17,437 bases of DNA from JBBDQZ01 sp040905705 (GTDB taxonomy: Bacteria > Bacteroidota > Rhodothermia > Balneolales > Natronogracilivirgulaceae). Where the stretch lies: NCBI GenBank assembly GCA_040905705.1, contig JBBDQZ010000065.1, positions 1 through 17,437 on the forward strand. The letters are read 5' to 3'. Both the position numbers and the translations under genes were made by a program. Each line of letters opens with the position of its first letter. Positions within the stretch are counted from its first letter, which is position 1. The notes under the pieces were generated by a model that saw only the letters and a program-made list of their open reading frames with translations, was not told the origin of the DNA and ran no database searches. This document shows positions 8,353 to 14,588 of the stretch, one piece after another.

Positions 8353-10279
8353 TATGAATAATAACCTGGCGGTACCCGGACCCCTGTTATCCGGCATTAA
8401 CAATCCGGACGATTTAAAAAAATTATCGATTGATCAATTGCCTGAACTTTGCCAGGAATTACGGGATTTTATCATCGACACCGTTTCAATACACGGTGGA
8501 CATTTCGGTGCCAGCCTCGGTGTCGTAGAGCTCACAACAGCCCTCCATTACGTATTTGATACTCCTGATGATCAGTTGGTTTGGGACGTTGGGCACCAGG
8601 CTTACGGACACAAAATTTACACCGGACGACGCGACCATTTTCATACCAACCGTAAATATCTCGGCCTTTCCGGTTTTCCAAAGCGTACCGAGAGTCCTTA
8701 CGACACCTTTGGAGTCGGGCACTCCAGCACTTCGATTTCGGCCGGCCTGGGTATGTCCGTTGCAAGAGACCTGCTGAAACAGGATCATCAGGTAGTAGCG
8801 GTTATCGGCGATGGTGCCATGACAGCCGGCCTGGCATTTGAGGGACTGAACAACGCCGGTGTACAGAACAGTAACATCCTTGTTATTCTAAATGACAACA
8901 GGATGTCTATCGATCCCAACGTAGGGGCACTGAATGAATATCTCGCCGACATCACTACCCGTGAATCCTTCAACAAACTGCGGGATGAACTGTACGATAT
9001 GCTGGGTTACTTTAAAGGGACTGGTGAAAAAATGCGAAAAATGGCCTCTCGACTTGAATCTGCACTCACGTCTGCCCTTACTCCTGGTTCATTCTTCCGC
9101 TCGCTCGGATTCAAGTACTACGGTCCGGTTGACGGCCATAATGTGAAAAACCTCATCCGTCAACTGGGTGATCTGAAAAAGATCAATGGCCCCAAATTGT
9201 TGCATCTTGTTACGGTGAAAGGGAAAGGTTTTGCTCCAGCTGAGCGCGACCAGGTAAAATGGCACGCATCGGGAAGTCCATTCGACAAAGTGACAGGACA
9301 ATCCCTGGCAAAAAGATCAGTCACCCTCCCTGTTCCGAAATACCAGGATATTTTTGCTGAAACACTTATCGACCTGGCCAAAAAAAATGAACAACTGGTT
9401 GGAATCACTGCCGCCATGCCGAGCGGAACCAGCATGGTAAAAATGATGGAAGCACTACCCGAGCGAGCATTTGATGTCGGTATTGCAGAACAACATGCTG
9501 TAACATTTGCGGCTGGCCTGGCCACCCAGGGCGTTAAACCGTTCGTTGCCATTTATTCAACTTTTCTTCAGCGCGGATATGATCAGATTGTGCATGATGT
9601 AGCTATCCAGAAACTGCCGGTAGTCTTTTGTATGGATCGTGCTGGTATTGCCGGTGCCGACGGGCCAACCCATCACGGACTTTACGATATTGCCTATTTC
9701 CGATGTCTGCCAAATATGGTCGTAGCCGCCCCGCTCCATGAACAGGATCTGCAAAATCTGATGTTCACTGCTTCAAATTACAATGAAGGTGGTTTTGCCA
9801 TCCGGTATCCACGTGGAAACGCCACCGGAATGACACTTGATAATGAGTACGAATTTATCCCGCCGGGAACAGGCAAAACGCTGCTTGAGGGTGAGGATAT
9901 TGCTATTTTAAGTTACGGTACCATCGGAAAATATGTTCCGGAAGCGATTGAGCGACTTGCTAAAGAAGGACTTTCCGTCGGCCATTATGACATGCGGTTT
10001 ACAAAACCTCTTGACACCAAATTGCTGGATCAGGTTGCCCGACAATATGACTATGTCATCACTATCGAAGACGCAGCAAAGCTGGGCGGTTTTGGCTCTG
10101 CTGTATCTGAATATTACATGGAGAAGGAGGAACGTCCCCTGATGAAGATCATGGGCATCGACGATATCGTAGTGGAACATGGTACCCAGCAGGAATTGCA
10201 TCATAAACTTGGCCTGGATGCCGATGGTATTGTGGCCCAAGCCTGTGAATTGATCAAAAAAAGAATCACCAGTATATAG
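8339..10279 (+). CDS. dxs: 1-deoxy-D-xylulose-5-phosphate synthase
   Basis: DXS is a thiamine-diphosphate enzyme that condenses pyruvate with glyceraldehyde 3-phosphate. This is the first step of the MEP pathway to isoprenoids and also feeds thiamine and pyridoxal synthesis. The 646-residue protein has the cofactor motif GDGAMTAG (from about residue 157), an LNDNRMSI segment, GHSSTSISAGLGM, the catalytic Glu in AEQHAVTFAAGLA (about E384), DRAGIAGADGPTHHG and the substrate-binding YPRGN. All key residues and the normal length are present. ATG 8339 lies inside xseB. A second in-frame ATG at 8354, just after the xseB stop, is an equally possible start and would change only the first five residues. 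A short gap separates it from queA on the same strand. Confidence 0.97.
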   Translation: MKNSDMNNNLAVPGPLLSGINNPDDLKKLSIDQLPELCQELRDFIIDTVSIHGGHFGASLGVVELTTALHYVFDTPDDQLVWDVGHQAYGHKIYTGRRDHFHTNRKYLGLSGFPKRTESPYDTFGVGHSSTSISAGLGMSVARDLLKQDHQVVAVIGDGAMTAGLAFEGLNNAGVQNSNILVILNDNRMSIDPNVGALNEYLADITTRESFNKLRDELYDMLGYFKGTGEKMRKMASRLESALTSALTPGSFFRSLGFKYYGPVDGHNVKNLIRQLGDLKKINGPKLLHLVTVKGKGFAPAERDQVKWHASGSPFDKVTGQSLAKRSVTLPVPKYQDIFAETLIDLAKKNEQLVGITAAMPSGTSMVKMMEALPERAFDVGIAEQHAVTFAAGLATQGVKPFVAIYSTFLQRGYDQIVHDVAIQKLPVVFCMDRAGIAGADGPTHHGLYDIAYFRCLPNMVVAAPLHEQDLQNLMFTASNYNEGGFAIRYPRGNATGMTLDNEYEFIPPGTGKTLLEGEDIAILSYGTIGKYVPEAIERLAKEGLSVGHYDMRFTKPLDTKLLDQVARQYDYVITIEDAAKLGGFGSAVSEYYMEKEERPLMKIMGIDDIVVEHGTQQELHHKLGLDADGIVAQACELIKKRITSI

Positions 10280-10309
10280 GTTTTTAATTCAATATCCTGA
10301 AGCAGCGCA

Positions 10310-11467
10310 TTGGACAAACTCTCGCTATCTGACTTTGACTATCATCTCCCGGAATCGCTAATTGCACAACAGCCCGCTGATCCACGAGATCACTCACGAC
10401 TCCTGGTCTATGACCGTGCAACGGGCCGTATCATCGACACCTGGTTCTATCAATTGCATCATTACCTGCCGGAACATACGGTACTGGTGATCAACAATTC
10501 ACGAGTAGTAAAAGCACGTCTTCTATTTGGGAAAAAGGAAGTGTTTGTAACACGAACCGTTGACCCTTTTACAGTGGAAGCGATGGTGCGCCCCGGGAAA
10601 TCTTTTAAAAAAGGTCAAGCACTTCAGTTGGTTCCGGAACCACCGTCAGCTCCAAAGTCAGCTGAATCCATCTTCGACAACACAAGACCTGAAAACATTG
10701 GGAAAAAAGATGCAAACTCCCTTCTAATATTTGCTGAAGTCCTTAATGTAAATGAGGAAGGTATCCGAACGCTCCGTTTCAACCATCCGGTCGACAGTCC
10801 GATTTTTCAGCATTATCGTCACACACCATTCCCTCCCTACATTCGGCCGGATGAAAAACTTGCTGATCGCTATCAGACCGTATATGCACAAAACGATGGA
10901 AGTATAGCAGCTCCAACAGCCGGATTGCATTTCACCGATCGTGTTTTTTACAATCTTGACCGCAAATCCATTCGAAAAGTTGAGCTGACTCTTCATATCG
11001 GGCCGGGTACTTTTGCTCCGGTGAAAACAGAGCGTATAGAAGAACACAACATGCACTCTGAATGGTATCAAATCACCCCGGATACTGTCAATAAGCTCCG
11101 CACTGCACAACACATAACCGCAGTTGGTACCACCAGTGCCCGTGTTCTGGAATCAGCAATCAGGCATTCCGGTAACCGTTCAACCGGTTCTCCTCCACCC
11201 CCACTTCATTCTGATACCGATATGCACCCTATACCTGCCTATCGTGATTTTAAGACCGGCAATGGTGAGACCCATATTTTTATCAAACCAGGGTACCATT
11301 TTCAGGCTGTTGATGCACTGATTACCAACTTTCATCTTCCCAAAAGCACCTTATTAATGATGATCTCTGCATTTGTCGGGCTTGAGGAGATGCACCGCAT
11401 TTATTCGCACGCTATTCGGGAACAATACCGATTCTACTCGTTTGGTGATGCCATGCTTTTATTGTAA
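10310..11467 (+). CDS. queA: S-adenosylmethionine:tRNA ribosyltransferase-isomerase
   Basis: QueA transfers and isomerises the ribosyl part of SAM onto 7-aminomethyl-7-deazaguanine at tRNA position 34, giving epoxyqueuosine, the precursor of queuosine. The protein opens with FDYHLPESLIAQQPADPRD, carries the VINNSRVVKARL segment, the APTAGLHFT motif near residues 200-207, and the VGTTSARVLES and ITNFHLPKSTLLMMISAF blocks. All are diagnostic for the family. It has 385 residues rather than about 345-350, because of two low-complexity insertions. One is near residues 105-130 (PEPPSAPKSAES). The other is near 285-310 (STGSPPPPLHSDTDMH). Neither breaks a conserved motif. The start is TTG at 10310, since no ATG precedes the conserved first block. 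It lies 30 bases after dxs on the same strand. Confidence 0.95.
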   Translation: MDKLSLSDFDYHLPESLIAQQPADPRDHSRLLVYDRATGRIIDTWFYQLHHYLPEHTVLVINNSRVVKARLLFGKKEVFVTRTVDPFTVEAMVRPGKSFKKGQALQLVPEPPSAPKSAESIFDNTRPENIGKKDANSLLIFAEVLNVNEEGIRTLRFNHPVDSPIFQHYRHTPFPPYIRPDEKLADRYQTVYAQNDGSIAAPTAGLHFTDRVFYNLDRKSIRKVELTLHIGPGTFAPVKTERIEEHNMHSEWYQITPDTVNKLRTAQHITAVGTTSARVLESAIRHSGNRSTGSPPPPLHSDTDMHPIPAYRDFKTGNGETHIFIKPGYHFQAVDALITNFHLPKSTLLMMISAFVGLEEMHRIYSHAIREQYRFYSFGDAMLLL

Positions 11468-11521
11468 TTCTGAGCATATTCTTGTATATCCGTTTTTTTG
11501 GCTCCGGATTGCTTTACACTA

Positions 11522-12412
11522 TTACTCCCAGTATTCGCGATCCAGAGATCTGTACTGGATCGCCTCAGCCACATGGTATGCCTTGATCTCACCTGATCCA
11601 TCCAGATCAGCTATAGTCCGGGCAACTTTCAGAATCCGGTCATACGCCCGAGCTGACAACCCCAGCTGTGTCATCGCTTTTTTCAGGATTTGTGCACCCG
11701 CTTTATCAATGACACATAACTTTCGCACCAGCCGGGTACTCATCTGTGCATTGTTAAACACATCGGGATTCTTTGAAAATCGCTTTTTTTGCCATTCTCT
11801 GGCAAGCTGAACACGTATTCTGATTCCATCAGAGCTTTCGATTGCTGATGAAACGGTTAACTCATCAAAACTCACTTTTTGCACCTCTACGTGTATATCA
11901 ATGCGGTCCATTAGCGGACCACTGACTCTTCCCATATATTTTCGAACTTCTTCAGGGGGTGGTGTTCCGGGATCGTCGGGGTCATACCAGTCGCCTCGAG
12001 GTGAAGGATTCATGGATGCCACCAGCATGATTCGGGAGGGATAGTTAACGCTGAGCCTGGATCGTGAAAGTGTAACCATTCCGTCTTCCAGCGGCTGGCG
12101 AAGCATCTCAAGAGCACTGCTTCGAAACTCCGGCAACTCATCCAGGAAAAGCACACCGTTATGTGCCAGAGAAATTTCTCCGGGTTTCGGAATACTTCCT
12201 CCACCTACCAGGGCTGCATTCGAAATAGTATGATGAGGAGCTCTGAATGGCCGCTGTACAATCAGGGAAACTCCGCTTGTGAGCAATCCGGCAACTGAAT
12301 GAATCCTTGTAGTTTCAAGAGCTTCGTCAGTGGTTAACGGAGGCAAAATGGAGGCCAGCCTGCGGGCAATCATCGTTTTACCTGATCCAGGTGGCCCGAC
12401 CATTATTATGTT
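11522..12412 (-). pseudogene. comM: ComM/YifB AAA+ helicase, 5' half missing (disrupted gene)
   Basis: Intact ComM (YifB, Mg-chelatase-like) is a hexameric branch-migration helicase of about 505 residues that promotes recombination during natural transformation. Here only about the last 295 residues remain. They start at IIMVGPPGSGKT (Walker A) and continue through the Walker B region FLDELPEF, LRQPLEDG, sensor segment LVASMNP, MDRIDIH and the C-terminal Mg-chelatase domain, ending at 11522. The first 200 or so residues, the Lon-like domain, are absent. Upstream of the break the frame continues for about 20 unrelated codons and then meets a stop. An ATG at 12401-12403 could start a 293-residue fragment, but this would lack the N-terminal domain. 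The rest of the frame is intact, so the disruption appears recent. It is convergent with queA. Confidence 0.92.
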
Positions 12413-12469
12413 ATAAGCATTTTTTACCCTAACTAACCTTAATATATTATTTTTTTCGGGAATATAAAA

Positions 12470-12490
12470 TTAAATTTAAAGTGAATTTAA
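12470..12490. promoter_or_regulatory. Inverted repeat upstream of the XRE gene (candidate operator)
   Basis: TTAAATT (12470-12476) and AATTTAA (12484-12490) form a perfect 7-bp inverted repeat with a 7-base spacer, ending 24 bases before the XRE start codon. A TATAAA at 12463-12468 lies just upstream. An XRE-type regulator binding here would control its own operon. The AT-rich composition makes such repeats fairly likely by chance. Confidence 0.35.
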
Positions 12491-12514
12491 ATAACAACCG
12501 CTAATTCAAACAGC

Positions 12515-12751
12515 ATGGACACTTTAAAGATCGCCAGAACACGAAAAAACCTAAAGCAAAGTCAGGTCGCAGAGATACTTGACATAACAGTTACAACAAT
12601 ATCTCTAATTGAAAGCGGTCATGTCACACCTCAACAACGAACACGGAAAAAGTTGGAAATGCTATTGGGGAAAATTGACTGGAACGCCACTCTTTATGAT
12701 GGCATCAGAATTAATTCAAACGGTAAACAATCACTAATAAATAAGGACTAA
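12515..12751 (+). CDS. XRE-family helix-turn-helix regulator
   Basis: This 78-residue protein is almost entirely one Cro/C1-type HTH domain (about residues 3-56). The helices IARTRKNLKQSQVAEILDI and TVTTISLIESGHVTPQQRTR match the usual XRE scan and recognition helices, followed by a short DW-containing tail. Small single-domain XRE proteins at the edge of integrated elements commonly act as repressors or lysogeny-type switches, and that role is inferred from position. It is the first gene inside the element, divergent from the comM fragment. It is followed after four bases by the next gene, so it heads an operon of at least three genes. The ATG start has no strong Shine-Dalgarno sequence. Confidence 0.85.
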   Translation: MDTLKIARTRKNLKQSQVAEILDITVTTISLIESGHVTPQQRTRKKLEMLLGKIDWNATLYDGIRINSNGKQSLINKD

Positions 12752-12755
12752 TATT

Positions 12756-13061
12756 ATGGAACTTCAAATTTTGCATAAAAGCGGGTACGTCGAAACGCAG
12801 AAACAGGAACCTCTGCTTCCGACACAAACCATCACGAATCACAGGCAAGAAGCCGCTGTAACATCCAAATCAAATAGGCAAGTTGTAACACAAAATGATG
12901 AAATGTTGCTCCCTGCTGGATTGATACTGAATACGGATGGTACGATATCTGATAGGGAAGAACAACACATCCAAACGCTCAAAGCATCCGTAAACAGTCA
13001 AAAAGATGAAGATTGTGGCTGCCCTGATGACGACAACATATTAATGCCTAACGTTGAATGA
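12756..13061 (+). CDS. Small acidic protein with repeated Leu-Leu-Pro motifs, unknown function
   Basis: I do not recognise this 101-residue protein. It is polar and probably mostly disordered, rich in Gln, Asn, Asp and Thr, with no membrane segment. Three short motifs are alike: EPLLPTQTI (about residues 18-26), EMLLPAGLI (about 49-57) and NILMPNVE at the very C-terminus. The last follows an acidic CGCPDDD stretch whose two Cys could bind metal or be redox-active. Repeated short motifs suggest a peptide that docks onto a partner, but no partner is known. A good Shine-Dalgarno sequence, AAGGA (12743-12747), overlaps the end of the XRE gene. The stop at 13059-13061 lies one base before the ATG of the next gene, so all three are co-translated. 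Confidence 0.7.
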   Translation: MELQILHKSGYVETQKQEPLLPTQTITNHRQEAAVTSKSNRQVVTQNDEMLLPAGLILNTDGTISDREEQHIQTLKASVNSQKDEDCGCPDDDNILMPNVE

Positions 13062-13062
13062 C

Positions 13063-13920
13063 ATGACACGAAATAAACTAAATAAAGGCGACAGACGGTA
13101 TTCGATCGACAAGAATCCTGAATATCATCAGGTTTACAATCGCTTGATGACTAAATCACCAATCTTAAACGCAGAAGCACGGCGAAAAGATCCGGAAAAT
13201 GCGGGAGTATTTTCAAACCGTAAAACTACCGAATTAGCGCTTGTCAGATTAGTCGGAACAGAGCCGGACGGCACCTACTTACTCAATAATGAAGAACAAA
13301 CAGGATACATTGTCATTGCGGAAAACGCATTAGCTGACATCCATCGACGGTTTGCTAAGTGGCAAAAAGACCAAGTTGCACGGGGTAATAGCTATGTACT
13401 ACCTGAGGAATGGCCTAAAGCATTGTTTGATGAGAAATTGAGATTGGAAGCTGGGGTTGACATCCGGCACCGTGAACGGAAGGTATTGGAACGTGAAATC
13501 GAAAAGCTCAAAAAGCAAGACAGCGAAAAAAGGAGCAAGAAAGTTTTAAGATATTTTCCGCGGCGACTTGGTTTTAATCCGCAAGGCGTGAAACCAGAAA
13601 TATGCGACCAAAAAGTAAGTTTTTCAAGAGGTGATGTCCCTATTCCTTTTATCGACGAGCCTTCAAGTCCGTACAATCGGATGCCGGTCAGGGAATTTCG
13701 CAAATTGGCTAAAGACTACAAGAAAAAACAGGATGAGGAAAGGAACAAATTGCAAGCACAGTATGACGATGAGATTAGGAAGTACGGCTCATCAGATATT
13801 TCAGTACCTGGGTACGGAACTCAAAAGAATTTCCCAAAATCGAAACTTCCTGCATGGCCGGATGGCGTACCGACGATTGAACAAGTCGAAGATGAATTGA
13901 AAAAACAGACAGCCGAATGA
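13063..13920 (+). CDS. Basic helical protein of unknown function
   Basis: The protein has about 285 residues from ATG 13063. A TTG nine bases upstream would overlap the preceding gene and adds only three residues, so I prefer the ATG. I recognise no family. It is highly charged. Near residues 55-100 there is a small possible beta-rich domain (LALVRLVGTEPDGTYLLNN). A Lys/Glu-rich segment with coiled-coil character follows at about 140-170 (EREIEKLKKQDSEKR), then a Pro-rich linker (DVPIPFIDEPSSPYN), another charged helix, and a tail containing PAWPDGVPTIEQVEDEL. Charge and helix content suggest nucleic-acid or protein binding, but there is no catalytic motif. It is the last gene of the XRE operon and is followed by a structured non-coding region. 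Confidence 0.75.
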   Translation: MTRNKLNKGDRRYSIDKNPEYHQVYNRLMTKSPILNAEARRKDPENAGVFSNRKTTELALVRLVGTEPDGTYLLNNEEQTGYIVIAENALADIHRRFAKWQKDQVARGNSYVLPEEWPKALFDEKLRLEAGVDIRHRERKVLEREIEKLKKQDSEKRSKKVLRYFPRRLGFNPQGVKPEICDQKVSFSRGDVPIPFIDEPSSPYNRMPVREFRKLAKDYKKKQDEERNKLQAQYDDEIRKYGSSDISVPGYGTQKNFPKSKLPAWPDGVPTIEQVEDELKKQTAE

Positions 13921-13960
13921 AATTTATGAAATTTTTAACTCAAATATCGTTCACTCGTCC

Positions 13961-13972
13961 TCCACGCGTGGA
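13961..13972. repeat. 12-bp perfect palindrome
   Basis: TCCACGCGTGGA is a perfect palindrome 40 bases after the stop of the 285-aa gene and just before the structured leader. It is GC-rich, unlike its AT-rich surroundings, and could be a protein-binding site for a dimeric regulator. Confidence 0.4.
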
Positions 13973-14027
13973 TCATGTTCGGTTATTTGCCCCGGTTCCT
14001 GATTTCCGGGGATTTTTCCCGAACACA

Positions 14028-14080
14028 CCGGGGGCAGGTTCTTTAGTGTTTACTCTTCCTGCTCCCGGCCATTTTATTTG
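14028..14080 (+). terminator. Intrinsic terminator at the end of the leader (helix T)
   Basis: CCGGGGGCAGG (14028-14038) pairs with CCTGCTCCCGG (14058-14068) over 11 bp with one G-U pair. It closes a 19-nt loop and is followed by CCATTTTATTTG. This fits a rho-independent terminator for the upstream operon. It probably doubles as the terminator branch of an attenuator in front of the replication genes. Confidence 0.6.
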
Positions 14081-14094
14081 TTTCATTAGTCCGT

Positions 14095-14120
14095 GATGTG
14101 AGGTGTGAAAGCCTCATATC
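14095..14120 (+). other. Short hairpin upstream of the small ORFs
   Basis: GATGTGAGG (14095-14103) pairs with CCTCATATC (14112-14120) over 9 bp including one G-U, with an 8-nt loop, and TCTTAATTTT follows. It is either a second weak terminator or part of the folded leader. It ends 35 bases before the small ORF at 14156. Confidence 0.45.
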
Positions 14121-14155
14121 TCTTAATTTTAACGCTTTAAACATGAAGGGTATAC

Positions 14156-14239
14156 ATGAGTATGGGTTCACAACAGATCGTCGATTTAAGACCCGAAAAA
14201 CCAGCGAATTTGAATAGTAAAATACAATGGCAATCGTAG
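14156..14239 (+). CDS. Possible 27-aa leader peptide
   Basis: An ATG at 14156, preceded by GAAGGG (14144-14149) at a suitable distance, opens a 27-codon frame. It begins MSMGSQQIVDLRPEK and stops at 14237-14239. This is the best ribosome-binding site in the region. The frame ends 13 bases inside the start of the 84-aa gene, in another phase, which is how a coupled leader peptide would be placed. No family is recognised. It may be a chance frame. Confidence 0.3.
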   Translation: MSMGSQQIVDLRPEKPANLNSKIQWQS

Positions 14240-14481
14240 GTGATATGAGAAAATCGGAATTCAGGGATAGGACTTATGTTTATGGTGAGATTATCCCTGA
14301 TTACCCACCTTATACCCGATTGATATTACATGCAACCGTACCGGAAAATGCGAAAGGCAGGGTTATCAAATTGAAGAAAGAAACTGTGCAGAAATTGAAA
14401 CAATTAGGTGCATGGCGTCAGGGATTGATATTACTTCGGGCTATGCACTACAGGAAAATTCATAATGATGATTTCGAATAA
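14227..14481 (+). CDS. Small basic protein of unknown function
   Basis: This 84-residue protein has no recognised family. It starts at ATG 14227; an in-frame ATG at 14245 (MRKSEF) is an alternative. The middle (YVYGEIIPDYPPYTRLILHATV) looks beta-rich. It is followed by a basic helical part (LKKETVQKLKQLGAWRQGL) and a His- and Arg-containing end. Size and charge would suit a small nucleic-acid-binding or regulatory protein. There is no clear Shine-Dalgarno sequence of its own, and translation may depend on the overlapping 27-codon frame. It lies directly before the hairpin that precedes the helicase gene, the position held by leader or copy-control proteins in some plasmid replication regions. 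That role is inferred from position only. Confidence 0.6.
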   Translation: MAIVGDMRKSEFRDRTYVYGEIIPDYPPYTRLILHATVPENAKGRVIKLKKETVQKLKQLGAWRQGLILLRAMHYRKIHNDDFE

Positions 14482-14488
14482 TAAAAAT

Positions 14489-14551
14489 ATGCAAGGGGTA
14501 AAGTCTCCGGAAGGTTTCATTCCAGTGTACCAGTCGGGGGCTCCCTTGCAT
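14489..14551 (+). ncRNA. Two-tier hairpin between the 84-aa gene and the helicase gene
   Basis: The lower stem pairs 14489-14497 with 14543-14551 (9 bp, ATGCAAGGG with CCCTTGCAT). After a 4-nt bulge on the 5' side, the upper stem pairs 14502-14509 with 14535-14542 (8 bp including two G-U). The 25-nt loop is 14510-14534. TTCTTTTCT follows, so it could be an intrinsic terminator for the 84-aa gene; A-rich bases before it allow termination on the other strand too. The loop contains TTCCAGTGT (14520-14528), the exact complement of bases just before the helicase start codon, which suggests a regulatory role. Confidence 0.6.
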
Positions 14552-14565
14552 TCTTTTCTATCAAC

Positions 14566-14586
14566 ACACTGGATTAAACACTGGAA
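14566..14586 (+). promoter_or_regulatory. Tandem ACACTGGA repeats before the helicase start codon
   Basis: ACACTGGA occurs at 14566-14573 and again at 14578-14585, 12 bases apart, ending three bases before the ATG at 14589. There is no normal Shine-Dalgarno sequence. The second copy with its next base (ACACTGGAA, 14578-14586) is perfectly complementary to the loop of the hairpin at 14489-14551, and the first copy matches 8 of those bases. Pairing would cover the translation initiation region. The repeats could instead be operator half-sites. Confidence 0.5.
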
Positions 14587-14588
14587 AT

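Larger units (their letters stand above)
13921..14155 (+). ncRNA. Structured non-coding leader, candidate transcription attenuator
   Basis: The gap between the 285-aa gene and the next start codons has no sizeable reading frame and contains several strong hairpins in the + strand RNA. Helix A pairs 13976-13982 with 14019-14025 and, inside it, 13990-13995 with 14006-14011. Helix B pairs 13988-13996 with 14027-14036 (one bulge). Helix T pairs 14028-14038 with 14058-14068 and is followed by a T-rich tract. A and T can form together, while B excludes both. That is the layout of an anti-antiterminator, antiterminator and terminator. A further hairpin follows at 14095-14120. No known riboswitch or RNA family is recognised, and the folds were found by eye. 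Confidence 0.45.

Noticed and set aside
11373..11810. 145-codon plus-strand frame across the queA and comM ends
   Set aside because: It overlaps two recognised genes, is rich in Arg and Ser, and has no family features.
13054..13062. TTG at 13054 as start of the 285-aa gene
   Set aside because: The ATG at 13063 lies just past the upstream stop and avoids overlap. The TTG would add only three residues with no better ribosome-binding site.
14489..14551. Known riboswitch or retron msr/msd RNA
   Set aside because: No conserved riboswitch core was recognised, and no reverse transcriptase gene lies in the window.
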